64,000 nt of DNA from Muraenolepis orangiensis (taxonomy: Eukaryota; Chordata; Actinopteri; Gadiformes; Muraenolepididae): positions 23,203,199-23,267,198 of the forward strand of contig CM051019.1 in assembly GCA_027704905.1 (NCBI GenBank), in the 5' to 3' direction. This document shows, in pieces, positions 33,445-43,393 of this stretch. How positions within the stretch are numbered: the first letter of the stretch is position 1; the number at the start of each line of letters is the position of its first letter. The notes under the pieces were generated by a model, which ran no database searches, was not told the DNA's origin, and saw only the letters and a list, made by a program, of their open reading frames with translations. Position numbers and translations under genes: made by a program.

Positions 33445-33570
33445 GATTGATTGTTGGTGATTGATTGATGATTGTATGATATAGATGATTGATTATTGAT
33501 GATTGTATGATATAGAGGATTGATGATGGTTGATTGATGATTGTATGATATAGTGGATTGATTATTGATG
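33445..33570. repeat. degenerate tandem repeat (GATGATTGTATGATATAG type)
   Basis: Three copies of a 35-40 bp unit containing GATTGTATGATATAG. Confidence 0.8.
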
Positions 33571-33574
33571 ATCG

Positions 33575-33705
33575 CGGCTCAGACACGTGGGACGTGGTGA
33601 ATGTCAGCGTGAAGCGCCGGCCCTCCAGCAGGGAACAGAAGTGCTGAGCGGCGAGGAACAGAGCAAGGAGCTCCCTGTCCAAAGTGCTGTACTTCCGCTT
33701 GCTAG
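33575..33705 (-). pseudogene. Ty3/gypsy RNase H remnant, downstream half
   Basis: Minus frame KRKYSTLDRELLALFLAAQH followed by FCSLLEGRRFTLTF, the RNase H block of gypsy pol that normally reads like YSTFDRELLAL...FLLEGRRF. The expected TDHK motif is degraded. The remnant is cut by the solo LTR at 33,706-34,166; its other half lies at 34,172-34,290. Confidence 0.75.
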
Positions 33706-34166
33706 TGTCACGGTTACGGTGGTTGACAGGGGGCGTGGCCAAGCCACGTGCGCTGGTGGCGCACACACACACATCTGTCAACTATTACCGTGGCTGATTA
33801 CCAATTACCTCACCTGGGTCTACATATACGTCACTAGGGCACATTGCTCGTTCGTACATTGTGTATTCTCAGATGTATGTTACAAGTTCTCCGGTATCCA
33901 GACTCCTCGCCTGTCCTTGATCATCCGCCTGTCTACTACCTGTCGGTACTACGCACCTCGACCTCCCGGTATCCAGACTCCTCGCCTGTCCCTGATCATC
34001 CGTCTGTCTACTACCTGTCTGTACTACGAACCTCGACCTACCGGTATTCCGACCTCTTGCCTGTCTTTGACCATTCCATGTGCGTTGTTGCAAATAAACC
34101 ACCTGTTCTCCCCTCTCTGGTCTGTTGTCTGCGTTCGGGGTCCAACCCACACACTGTATTGCGACA
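33706..34166 (+). mobile_element. solo LTR inserted in a gypsy pol remnant
   Basis: Begins TGTCACGGTTACGG and ends GCGACA. It is flanked by a perfect 5-bp duplication GCTAG (33,701-33,705 and 34,167-34,171). It contains a poly(A) signal AATAAA at 34,093 and an internal 75-bp tandem repeat (starts at 33,893, 33,968 and 34,043). It is the same LTR family as 48,311-48,831. Orientation is inferred from the poly(A) signal. Confidence 0.85.
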
Positions 34167-34171
34167 GCTAG

Positions 34172-34290
34172 GGCGCAGCTGGTGGCTGGAGAACAGGAGC
34201 GCTGCTAAGCCCCGCCCACCCACTGCTCCAACCCCACGCTGTACCTTTTTGTATGGATATACATTGGACATGACAATAAACAACCTTACC
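34172..34290 (-). pseudogene. Ty3/gypsy pol remnant, upstream half
   Basis: Minus frame ends LAALLFSSHQLRPS just before the GCTAG duplication, equivalent to the FFSRQL block preceding the RNase H motif in gypsy pol. Together with 33,575-33,705 it shows one pol fragment split by the LTR. Confidence 0.6.
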
Positions 34291-35390
34291 TTATGGCCTT
34301 GATCTTAAATAATGTCTTATGTTTGCTTATATTCTCAGTCAGGTCTGTGCCTTATACTAATTAGTCCTTTAGGTCAGCCTCTTATTCTTATTGATAATAC
34401 AGTGTATAAATAAAGTCTATAAATACAGTGTATTAATACAGTTCATAAATATAGTCTATAACTACAGTCTTTAAATACATTATAAAAATACAGTCAATAA
34501 ATACACTGTAAAAATGTCCGTTAAATGAACAGTAATGTTTTGTTAAACACTGATCCAAACACCACTGTTTATTTCAATGTATGAATATGTTAAATTAATC
34601 ATATTTCTTTGTAAATTGATGGATGACTGTAGTTTAAACAGAGAAAAACTGTAATCCAAAAAAGAATACAATGCAGTTAAAATGACAAAATCACCGTGTT
34701 AAAATCATTGTTTTTGTCAGGTCGATTTTTTTTATATACAGAAATAAACCGTATTTTACAAAAGTAAAGTATGTTATACTTTACCGAAAATACAAATTTG
34801 AAATACAGTATAATTAGGATAATATGAAGCCCTTATCCTAATATGTTTTGAAAACATTTCTAACAAGAAATGTGTGTTTTACTGTCACACGCTTTGTTCA
34901 GTGAATTGATCCGATCTTTAGTTTTGAGTTATTACGAAGATTTGTTCCGGTTTCTATCGTTGCTAAGGACGCTGGTATCACTGCCACCTATGTAGCTTGC
35001 GCCCGGAAGTATTGTTCTGTTACGTTTGTTATTTAAATAGATTTTGAGTGTATTACTAATCCATCGGATTGCAGCGGCACTGAGCGGCACCGCCTCATTC
35101 GGAAACCACATTATATGTTTAAAAATATATATAAACCACATTATTAACACAAATAGATCGAGGGACGAGACCCGGACGTGTGCAAAGAACTACAATTTGC
35201 AGCGTGCTATGTCACGTGTTTTGTAGTTCTACTGTGTTTTCCCTATTATGTGAAATTGTGACCAGGAATCTTGCCATCTTATTATCGGGTTTACTGGCCG
35301 GGAAACAGATTTGATCTTTCTTATTTGTAAGAGGGTGAATTCATGTTTTTTACAGGTTGTGACCCTGCTGTGTGACGGCCCCAATTGTTT
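34291..35390. other. AT-rich sequence without recognised gene
   Basis: About 1.1 kb. 34,390-34,520 contains degenerate AATACAGTCTATAAAT repeats. No coding feature is supported. Confidence 0.35.
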
Positions 35391-35394
35391 TGTT

Positions 35395-35840
35395 CAAAAC
35401 TGTTGGTCCCATGTCTGTAGCACGTTTTTTTGGATTCCCTGTAAGCCTTCAAAGGTGGCTCAGGTTCCAGGTTCAAAGGTCACACCTGAGGAGCAGGAAC
35501 CCCCCACACCTTTCATACTGACATATGTTACTCTCTAGATTAAGACCTGTCTAATGATGTCTTCATGGTTATCCTACAACTAAGTTTAATGTTCATCTTT
35601 CTCCAAGCCAAGGATACTTGCAGGTGTACTGCAGGAGCCTTTTAGGGCCAAGCTGGATAAAATCTGTCAAACATGTTTTAAGGGGTATGAAGTAGCCATA
35701 TGTGTTCAAGATATTGATGTTTGCCTTATGCACAATCATACTTTTCAATTTGGATAGGTTTTGACTCGATTTTATTGTATGTTGTGTAACATACATATTT
35801 TCCAATTCAACTTAATACTATCACGTCTCGACCAGCCGGC
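35395..35840 (+). repeat. dispersed repeat family Y, plus-orientation copy
   Basis: Shares blocks with the reverse complement of 61,005-61,455, such as CCCATGTCTGTAGCA, CAGGTTCCAGGTTCAAAG, CCCCACACCTTTCA, ACTGACATATGTTACTCTC and AAGGGGTATGAAGT. Related blocks are in the arms of the inverted repeat at 58-63 kb. It is probably a non-autonomous transposable element of unknown class. Confidence 0.65.
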
Positions 35841-36435
35841 AGAGGGCGCTAAAATCCCTAAAAAATAGGCACGATGAACGTTATCGGGGGAGGGGGTGCG
35901 TGACACAAACGCACTTTCGTGTGTCACCAACGGATATACATGATGCAGAATCTTCATCATAACTCACAAACTAAAGATTGTATACATTCATTGAACAAAT
36001 ATTTTTAAACTTAAGCGCATATTTCTCACTAGAAATGTTATCAAACTGTATTTTAGAGTAACCTTAACATGTGTATCGTGAGAAAAAATGTCATAAAAAC
36101 ATACATGTAAAAGTGTTATTTTAGACATGATTGACATGACATCACTGACTGCTGATTCCTACAAAACAAAGTGCACTGTTCATGTGAATGCGTTGTTAGA
36201 AATGAGTAGGCCTAGGCCTATGATATATATGTGGAGGCAAGTAAAAGTATAGTGGGTCACCATTGAAAATAAATTGCATTACATATGAACTATTTTAATA
36301 GCTTCCAACAGCCAATGGATTTAAAAACATTTGAGTGTTAAACATTCTTCCAATAACAAAGTGGATCATTGACCTTGGGCCTAAGGTACTCTGGTACCAT
36401 GTTCACTTATGAGCATCCTTCTGTTTAAACATGGT
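35841..36435. other. unique sequence without recognised gene
   Basis: About 600 bp, AT-rich, no supported feature. Confidence 0.35.
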
Positions 36436-36439
36436 GTTT

Positions 36440-37165
36440 GTTATGGCCAATCCAAGTTCAAGAACAAAACCCTGCTCCGGTTCAGATCAGGTAGGCCGTT
36501 CATCCCCATCACGCCCCTCCAAGTTTCCCCATCGTTGCCCACGTGTGCGTTGATGTCTCCCAGGAGGACTATGGAGTCCCCTATAGGAGCCCCAATGCAG
36601 GACTCCATCCAGGGTTTCAAGAAGGCTGAATACTCCAACAGTCAGAGTTTTCACTCCCATGACCCTAAGGCGTAGGGAGGCGACCCTCTCGGTCTAAACT
36701 CCGACAAAGCCGCACATGGCCGGGTAATTGTGAGTATCCCCGCGCACTGAGCAACTCCGGAAAATGACAAGTCCAACCCCTTTTCAGGAAGGCTATTTCC
36801 AGAGCCAATGCTCTGCGTAGAGGTAAGCCCCACCAGATCTCATTGGTAGCGCTCCACCTCCCGCACAAGCTCAGGCTCCTTCCACCCCAGAGAGGTGACA
36901 TTCCACGTCCCCAAAGCCAGTCTCTGTTGGCTGGGTTTGGTCCGTCGAGACCCCCTGCCTTCACTGCCACCTGAACCTGGCAGTGAACCTGACCCCGGCG
37001 ATTCTTCCCGTAGACGGTGGGTCTGCGAGATGGAGAAGTGTCCACTTTGCTTGTTGGGGCTATGCCCGACCGAGCTCCGTGGCTAACCCGGCCACCGGGC
37101 GCTCCCTGACGGGCCTGGCTCCGGAAAGGGGCCCTGGGCTTTCTCCGGGCGGGGTGACATCACTT
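36440..37165 (-). pseudogene. Rex3-like LINE 5' region and endonuclease remnant
   Basis: Minus-strand frames give GDSIVLLGDINAHVGNDGET and WRGVMGMNGLPDLN (endonuclease D-N-H type block), preceded by GLTSTQSIGSGNSLPEKGLD and further upstream VKAGGLDGPNPANRDWLWGR. These follow the order expected for the N-terminal half of the fish RTE/Rex3-type protein, broken into several frames. The matching 3' half is not adjacent; a different copy's 3' end is at 29.2 kb. Confidence 0.7.
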
Positions 37166-37169
37166 CTTT

Positions 37170-37630
37170 GTTGTTTATCCATTGAAGTCTTTGAACTGAC
37201 TAAGTCTTGTCCCTTACCTGAGACTAGCTACCATGGAACCATACCAGGAGCACTAGGCTCCAGACAACACAGCTCTCAGGTTCACAGGGACACCCAAACC
37301 TCTCCAACACAACAGGGTGATAGTTCCCGGAGATTATTTTGATTTCTAATAGACTTTCAAGTTTCAATTTTATTTGAGGTGACTGGTAATGAAATTGCAG
37401 AAATGGTAACTTTGTCCTCCAAATGGTCAGCTTCTCAGCTGCTTGTCTGTTCTTTATTGTTACTTCATAGCTCATTGTTAATCAGTTGTAAATTGTCCAA
37501 TTAAAAGTTTGCGTTTTTTCATTACAGAATAATGTCATTTGGTCATATAGTGCCTTAAGGCCATTTTAAATATAATGATGTGTGAATTTCAAACATCAAC
37601 TCTCGGAGCAGGAGAGTGGATTTCATTGGA
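37170..37630. other. unique sequence without recognised gene
   Basis: About 460 bp. Nothing recognised, but it lies immediately upstream of a possible first exon. Confidence 0.3.
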
Positions 37631-37637
37631 CGACTCA

Positions 37638-37752
37638 ATGATGGCGGGAGCAGCCAGCGGGGGAAGTTCACGGCGGAGCACATGCGCAGTCGGCCAGCAC
37701 AAGGAGCTGTTTGTACAAGAGGACACGGAGAATCCCCGCTCTGTAAGCGCTG
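37638..37752 (+). CDS. possible first coding exon, unknown protein
   Basis: ATG ATG GCG context followed by MAGAASGGSSRRSTCAVGQH and KELFVQEDTENPRSVSA, ending at a good donor CGCTG|GTAAGAG (phase 1). The sequence is GC-richer than its surroundings. It could be the first exon of the gene whose 3' exons lie at 39.1-39.9 kb. However, the incoming phase of the exon at 39,091 is 0, so at least one intermediate exon would be needed. No family recognised. Confidence 0.4.
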
Positions 37753-38087
37753 GTAAGAGAACTGTTGGTTTTCTTCGTTCAATCCATGACCGACCGAGTC
37801 GAGTAATACACCGTGGGTGTGTTTCTCATTCCTAATAGGAAAGACGAGTCGCCGACTGACCGTGGTGTTAATGGAGTAGCACACGGCGGGCCTTAACGTT
37901 AGCTCCACTAGGTTCCGTTGTTGTAGCGTCAAGGACAGTAAACCGTTAACCAAAAATATGGTCGATTTCCGACTTCATCGAGAATTTTTTAGCATTTTTA
38001 TTGAAACATTTATCGTAATTGCACTGGATGCCGCCATTTTTACTAGTCATGTGATCGCTATGACGTCATCAGTTGTACTCCTGCTAA

Positions 38088-38207
38088 ATGGCGAGTTATC
38101 GAGGTGATTCATCCAGTGAGGAAGAAACTATTGAACTGAATATAGAAAGACCGTATTGGTTTGAACCAAGGAGGCCCGACAGGGGCAGCAGTAGCGATCG
38201 TTGTGTT
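38088..38207 (+). pseudogene. short ORF start resembling fish RPYxFEP-type transposon proteins
   Basis: MASYRGDSSSEEETIELNIE then RPYWFEPRRPDRG. An acidic Ser/Glu-rich start followed by RPYxFEP is common at the N-terminus of transposon-associated or P2X7-tail-like proteins in fish. It ends shortly after without the expected Cys-rich domain. The assignment is from memory. Confidence 0.3.
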
Positions 38208-38242
38208 GAACTTTATTCGATATAAGTTGTCTATAATATCCC

Positions 38243-38625
38243 GCCGTGCGCCCATAGGGCTGTGCGCACTACAGGAGAAGCGGCAACCACACCACAGAAC
38301 TATATTATATATTATATTATATACATAGACAGCATGGGTCAGATGTTGTCGAGAAAAGAACGAACATGAAAGGATGTTTGAGCAGCGGCAGCAGCACCCG
38401 TGACCCATGAGACGCTCACACACCTTCTGTGTGGGTTTGAAAGAGGAGGGATTTTTGTCAGCAAACTTTGTATCAGGATAATCATTGGCTTGATCAATAT
38501 AATTGATATAATAGAATATAGTATCTTATATAAATATAATATAGCCATACAATATAGCTACCGCCTCTGCGTCGATCACAATCCAGCTCCTGCAGCGCGC
38601 ACAGCCCCACGGGCGCACAGTGGGG
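38243..38625. repeat. inverted repeat with about 40-bp GC-rich arms
   Basis: CGTGCGCCCATAGGGCTGTG near 38,244 is the imperfect reverse complement of CACAGCCCCACGGGCGCACA near 38,602. The spacer of about 300 bp is AT-rich. Confidence 0.6.
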
Positions 38626-38635
38626 ACAGACAACC

Positions 38636-38667
38636 ACATAGAACATAGAACATAGAACATAGAACAT
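38636..38667. repeat. 7-bp ACATAGA tandem repeat
   Basis: About 4.5 copies. Confidence 0.9.
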
Positions 38668-38712
38668 AGCCCCCAACACAACACCTACTAACTACACAAC
38701 GCAAGTTTTCTT

Positions 38713-38899
38713 ACCGAAAATGTTGGCTGCACACCCAAGCTTGCCTGTCTGTCCCGGGAGGACGATGACATTTCACCAACCACTGCCTTCGTGTATGAAG
38801 CCTCGATGGCTGAGTTGGCACTTTGAAGACGTGTGCATGGTCCGGATTACTTTTGTCTGATTGTGTCGATGTTGAACGATCAATCAACGCACAATGCAC
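38713..38899 (-). pseudogene. possible THAP-like zinc finger exon
   Basis: Minus frame reads HVFKVPTQPSRLHTRRQWLV then KCHRPPGTDRQAWVCSQHF, directly before a donor-like GTAAGA. The F.P...W...K.....W.CSxHF spacing resembles the C-terminal part of a THAP domain (used by DNA transposases and host regulators). The N-terminal CxxxC pair is not evident, so it is probably degenerate. Confidence 0.35.
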
Positions 38900-39090
38900 A
38901 TGCCGAACAATAGCGAATGACAGCTCGATTGGGTACTGCGGCGTGATCCAGCACTGTCTACGTCACAGCCGCTGAATCACGTGAAAGACAAAATGGCATC
39001 TCTCACAGAATGATCGATCGTACTGTGAGATCCTACCAAGTGAGTTTCAGAGTGATGAGATGAGAGTGATCCAATGTATGTTGTCCACAG

Positions 39091-39253
39091 CGTAGCCCTG
39101 AAAGATACCATTCACCAGATGTCAAAGAGATGCTGCTGCTGTCCTACTTGGAGGAGAATGAAGACTCAGTGTTCAGTGATGTGGAGGACACCTGCCTGGC
39201 CAGAGAACTACAGATGGACCAAGTTCACTCCACTCCCACCATTGTTGTGTCTG
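39091..39253 (+). CDS. internal coding exon A of an unrecognised gene
   Basis: Acceptor TGTTGTCCACAG and consensus donor CTG|GTAAGT. The frame (phase 0 to 1) reads RSPERYHSPDVKEMLLLSYL, EENEDSVFSDVEDTCLAREL and QMDQVHSTPTIVVS. Acidic and Leu-rich, no known motif. It joins in phase with exon B (39,373). With B and C it makes a coherent three-exon 3' gene end. No protein family was recognised; it could be a real gene or a little-decayed pseudogene. Confidence 0.65.
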
Positions 39254-39372
39254 GTAAGTTCACATTTTCTTTCTTGGACATTCTTCATATATCTTGAGCA
39301 CATATACGCTCAAATTGTTTCTTAAAATGTTTTTTAGTTTTAATTGAGTTAGAATTATGTTTTTCTTTTTAG

Positions 39373-39541
39373 GACGGTCCCGCTATTCTTCAAGAAGACG
39401 GTTCTTGCCCAGTGTGGATCAAAACATGGTCCAGGACAACATTCCCTCTTGGGTTCTGCTCTGTGATGTTTGGGAGCTGTTATTGATCAACATCCATGAC
39501 CCATCATCACAGTTGGCATCAACGCTGGAGCTTCTGCAGAG
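39373..39541 (+). CDS. internal coding exon B of the same gene
   Basis: Acceptor TTTTCTTTTTAG, donor CAGAG|GTGGGT, phase 1 to 2. Reads RSRYSSRRRFLPSVDQNMVQ, DNIPSWVLLCDVWELLLINI and HDPSSQLASTLELLQ. The basic RSRYSSRRR stretch is followed by a hydrophobic helix-like segment. Phases agree with exons A and C. Confidence 0.65.
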
Positions 39542-39720
39542 GTGGGTCTTTTTGGATGGACTTTAGTCAACATGTTTGCTTTATTTAACTGAAACAAATC
39601 TGCAGTTACTTGTTGGTTTTACATTTAAAAGAATAACTTGAATACAATTAGGATTTTTTCGTTGTCAACAATGCTATTTTATTATTAATACAGGCCTCTA
39701 TTTTTCCTCTATTTCCCAAG

Positions 39721-39859
39721 GTGTTTCTTCTCCATCAACTGGGAGAAGGGCACTAAAGTGTTGAAGACCAACATCCCGTCTGAACCTCAAGCCCAGAGTC
39801 TTCACCTCCATTCAGGAACCTTCAGATCCCGAGTGGCTCACTGTCTGAATCAGGACTAA
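39721..39859 (+). CDS. terminal coding exon C of the same gene
   Basis: Acceptor CTCTATTTCCCAAG, phase 2 entry. Reads CFFSINWEKGTKVLKTNIPS, EPQAQSLHLHSGTFRSRVAH and CLNQD, then stop TAA at 39,857. The 3' UTR runs to an AATAAA at 40,041. The first unit of the promoter-like duplication begins at 40,068, just past the presumed poly(A) site. Confidence 0.6.
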
Positions 39860-40040
39860 ACTAAGTCAGATTGATGGCATGTGATCGGCCCACTCAGTTT
39901 CTTTCATCTCATTATCTGCTCAGTTGGGACAGAGTCTGTCTGCTCTTGTATTTCCTTCCCTTGGATTTGAATCCCAGTACCTCAATCTCAAACAATACCT
40001 TTGTTAAAAATGTATTCACAAAATTCACAAGTGGACCTTT

Positions 40041-40046
40041 AATAAA
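40041..40046 (+). terminator. poly(A) signal AATAAA
   Basis: Canonical hexamer 180 bp after the stop codon of exon C, on the same strand. Confidence 0.45.
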
Positions 40047-40067
40047 AAGGTTTGAGTAGCCCTGGTT

Positions 40068-40310
40068 TAGCGGGACCACCCGGCGGGGCTAGAAACTCCT
40101 CATGGTTTGTGTGTTGTTTGTTGCTGTTTGTTACTTCCATGTCACCGGCGATAACTGTAATACGATATCAATCAAACCGATAAAAGTAACAACCCGCATT
40201 TTACATCGTCGAGTCACACACGGGGGGGGGGGGGGAGGGGGACAAGGCGGGTTTAAATAGGGTCAATGTTGCCGGACGATGCAGAAAATGCGCTTTGGTC
40301 GTCGGGGACA
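40068..40310. repeat. 243-bp promoter-like duplicated segment, copy 1
   Basis: Closely matches 63,756-64,000 in the same orientation: both begin TAGCGGGACC, share GATACGATATCAAT, ACATCGTCGAGTCACAC, GTTTAAATAGGGTCAATGTT and ATGCGCTTTGGTC. On the minus strand it contains CTATTTAAAC, a TATA-like sequence (40,251-40,260). In this copy no exon follows on the minus-strand downstream side. Confidence 0.8.
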
Positions 40311-41190
40311 ACCCCACCGCGTAAGGCTCTGCTCACCGGATCTCTCTGATGGGAATGAAACGTCCACCACAAAGTTTCATTCAGGCCTCCGTTAGGTCCA
40401 ATTGTCCCTCTATCTAACTGCTACCTTCATGTTATCATAGGTCCTCCTTGGGACTGGTCCTGCCCTGCAGGGGGTCGTTGGCCTCCCACAAACCGCCACC
40501 GTCCACTAAATCCAACGCATTCCTGTGGGCCAAGCAGCCAGCTAAAATGGAAGATGTTTAATGGTGATGATAAAGCAACATAACACACATAATAAAGCAT
40601 GTATTCAATATGAAATAATGGATATTAAATAAGAACAGGTATTGAACTACTTTTCACTGTCCCCGTCAGTTGAGTCTATGGCGCCCTCTAGAGGCCATCT
40701 AAATACTGGCCTTTTAATCTTATAAGGAGAGAGCATTACATATCATATCAAGTTATTGTTCATGTTTTTGAACAAATCATCACATTGACATCTATATTCA
40801 CATACATTATATAGCAGAATGTTCGCATTGTGCTATGTCATTTTTGCATTGTTGTCTGCTTCAGTTTGCTATGTTTCTAGATGCTAACACAACCGGAACC
40901 ATGATTCTCCCGTCATGCTCATATCTACACAAACAATATGCAATACGAAAGCTGCACAAACTCCACAGATTATAACATTATTATATTATATTATTATATC
41001 ATTGTGTTGTCGATGTATCTTTTATACTTCAGTTTTAGATGGATACCCCCTTCGTACTTTTCCTTCGTCTCATAGACGTAAACCAACTTTTTAAACTCAA
41101 ACTCCATTCAACCGTAACAATGTTCCAAATTATTTAGAGCCAGAAATCTTTTGGAAAAACGTTTAAAATAAAAAAGTGAAAATGTTCAAC
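40311..41190. other. unique sequence without recognised gene
   Basis: About 880 bp, AT-rich from 40,560 on. No supported feature. Confidence 0.35.
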
Positions 41191-41192
41191 AG

Positions 41193-41678
41193 TCAGTTTT
41201 TACATCGCAATTTCTTCAGAAAATTTCTAGTAAAGTTTTGTAAGCGGTAATTTGCGATAATTTGCGGTAATTCACTTGTTTTGCACTTTTTTCGTAGCTC
41301 ATATGAAAAAGCACTTATTGACAAAAACAATGAGTTCACACACATGATGGTTAATATTATCAACACGGTTTTTTTGTTGTTGCTATTTTCATACAATTGA
41401 TAACTGCTGGATGCTGCCGCTGCCGCCGCTGCCGCCGCTGCCGCCGCTGCCGCCGCTGCCGCCCTGCCCCGCTGCCGCCGCTGCTGGCTCCATTTCATCA
41501 CATACTCGTCTGCGGACGTCACGTCATTTTGGACGCTTGTTGACCTCACGTCATTTTGGCCGCTTGTTGACCTCACGTCATTTTGGCCGCTTGTTGACCT
41601 CACGTCATTTCGGCCGTTTGTTGACGGTGGCGTAGTCTGTTGTGACGTGTACGGCGAGGTCACCGGCGCTCTCGCCAT
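41193..41678 (-). CDS. hypothetical protein with poly-Ala tract and membrane segment
   Basis: 161-codon frame from an ATG in good context. Order: MARAPVTSPYTSQQTTPPS; four copies of a nine-residue repeat (QNDVRSTSG, from a 27-bp DNA repeat); a basic stretch QQRRQRGR; a run of 17 Ala; a hydrophobic segment VLIILTIMCVNSLFLSISAF; and a basic C-terminus. The repeat and poly-Ala come from tandem DNA repeats, which weakens the case. No homologue recognised and no splice evidence. It may be a chance frame. Confidence 0.25.
   Translation of the reverse strand: MARAPVTSPYTSQQTTPPSTNGRNDVRSTSGQNDVRSTSGQNDVRSTSVQNDVTSADEYVMKWSQQRRQRGRAAAAAAAAAAAAAAAAASSSYQLYENSNNKKTVLIILTIMCVNSLFLSISAFSYELRKKCKTSELPQIIANYRLQNFTRNFLKKLRCKN
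41412..41482. repeat. (CCGCTG)n microsatellite
   Basis: About 11 hexamer copies with a CCCTGC interruption. Confidence 0.9.
41514..41630. repeat. 27-bp tandem repeat, 4 copies
   Basis: Four copies of a unit starting CACGTCATTTTGGCCGCTTG. Each unit carries ACGTCA, a CRE half-site-like motif. Confidence 0.9.
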
Positions 41679-41729
41679 GTCCGGGAGAGGCCCTCACTGA
41701 GGCGTAGGTCACCTGTATGTCAGATGTTA

Positions 41730-41785
41730 TTCAAGATTCAAGATTCAAGATAACTTTATTCATCCCGAGTGAAATTAAGGAATAT
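41730..41785 (-). mobile_element. LINE family A 3'-tail fragment
   Basis: The reverse complement reads CGGGATGAATAAAGTTATCT followed by TGAATCTTGAATCTTGAA, identical in kind to the tail at 23,350-23,396. A (TA)n run follows. Confidence 0.8.
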
Positions 41786-41914
41786 ATATATATATATATA
41801 TATGTTATATTGGTGACTTGATGGAATATCCGTTAACTGAATGTTGTTCCATGTTCCACTTCCTTCCACGATGTCCCGTGACCTGATGCGCTGCACCACG
41901 CTGTCACGTGGGCC

Positions 41915-42260
41915 GTGTCCCACTCACTAGTCACTATATGTAGTAGTGCTGTCCCAATGTAGTGAGAATTATTTAGCCCTATATATATCCCACAATGCAT
42001 CGTGAAAAGTAGTCTTGAACCAAAGGTCACAAACCAAGTAGGCCTATATATCCAACCATGCATTACGCTGCAAGACAAATGGCTGATGGACAAGCGACAT
42101 CCACCGACGTAGATCTAGCACGTATAATTATGAGACAGCAATGACGTCATTAACGGTGATTTGTAGTATTTTTCTTTCGTTTTGCTGAGGATTTCACTAT
42201 ATAGTCCTCTACAATGAACTCCTAAGGCAGAGAATAGGGAATGACAGCAAGCCTGAATCC
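41915..42260. mobile_element. non-autonomous repeat with CACTATATAG motifs, unexpanded copy
   Basis: Ends contain GTGTCCCACTCACTAGTCAC and GGATTTCACTATATAGTCCT, with ATCCCACAATGCAT inside. The same components occur at 49,735-50,885, where the ACTATATAGTG segment is tandemly amplified. Class not known. Confidence 0.5.
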
Positions 42261-42510
42261 ATTCACTATAGCCCAATTGTATTTATTATTGTACTTTATA
42301 GAGAACATTGTATTACACGACGCTCCCTTACAGACGGTCCTTATAGACGGTCCCTTGTACCAGTGCGCATGCGCAACCAGAACGGAACCTGCTCAATACT
42401 TTAATTATTATTAGTTTAATTATTGTCATTTCATGCTGTTTCTTTCTATGTAAAGTGATCGAATAAATAGAACTCTGTTCTTATTTACTTTATGTATTAT
42501 TATTTTTTAC

Positions 42511-42603
42511 CTGATGCCATGGGTCCACGGTCCTCTGTCCCTCGGTCAGGACAATAGAGGCGTACATTAGACCTCCATCCAGATGTCCTTCCACACTCAG
42601 AGA
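42511..42603 (-). CDS. Ig receptor 1, cytoplasmic exon with ITIM-like motif
   Basis: Minus-strand exon candidate with acceptor CACGTCACAG and donor CATCAG|GTAAAA, phase 0 to 0, 31 codons. Reads SLSVEGHLDGGLMYASIVLT then EGQRTVDPWHQ. LMYASI fits the immunoreceptor tyrosine-based inhibitory motif ([ILVS]xYxx[ILV]), which recruits SH2-domain phosphatases when phosphorylated. It follows the exon at 42,802 in phase. An alternative acceptor 15 bp upstream keeps the frame. The terminal exon with the stop was not found. Confidence 0.55.
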
Positions 42604-42801
42604 CTGTGACGTGGTTGGCTGGTTGTGGAGTTAGATGCATTACTGCGCTTGATTCAATGACATTCATGACATTTCGTACAGGGTTTTCAGATGAATCCAT
42701 GCCATGTCTTTCACAAGCCAGGTCATAATTGTATGAATAAATAAATTATGTGTTCGTGTGTGTGTGTGTGTTTAAAATGAAAGGATGACTGGAAGTCTCA
42801 C

Positions 42802-42861
42802 CTCATCATGACTGGCTCCTGGACCTCTGATTGGCTGGTCGTCGCTGACGGAGCTCAGACC
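42802..42861 (-). CDS. Ig receptor 1, cytoplasmic exon 2
   Basis: Acceptor TGTATTGGGTTCAG, donor GATGAG|GTGAGA, 60 bp, phase 0 to 0. Encodes GLSSVSDDQPIRGPGASHDE. It joins in phase with the short exon at 44,192 and the ITIM exon at 42,511. Confidence 0.6.
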
Positions 42862-43010
42862 CTGAACCCAATACAGTAACCCAGTCACTCCTCGCCTGTT
42901 TTTGGTCTCATGATCCCACAATTTCAGCTCCGAATTCTTCTTCTTACGTTAGTTGTGCATCATTGTTTAAACCAGGGGTATCAAAGACAATGACAGAGAG
43001 CCCTCCTGCA

Positions 43011-43202
<192 letters not shown>

Positions 43203-43345
43203 CACACCCCACTGCTCCCAATACTGCCTGGGTTAAATGCAGATCAACTCATTTCACTGTGTGTGTGTGAACATGTATGAGACGAATAAAGAGGATTCAA
43301 ATCCTCCAGATTTAGATTCAGACACACACACACACACACACACAC

Positions 43346-43393
<48 letters not shown>

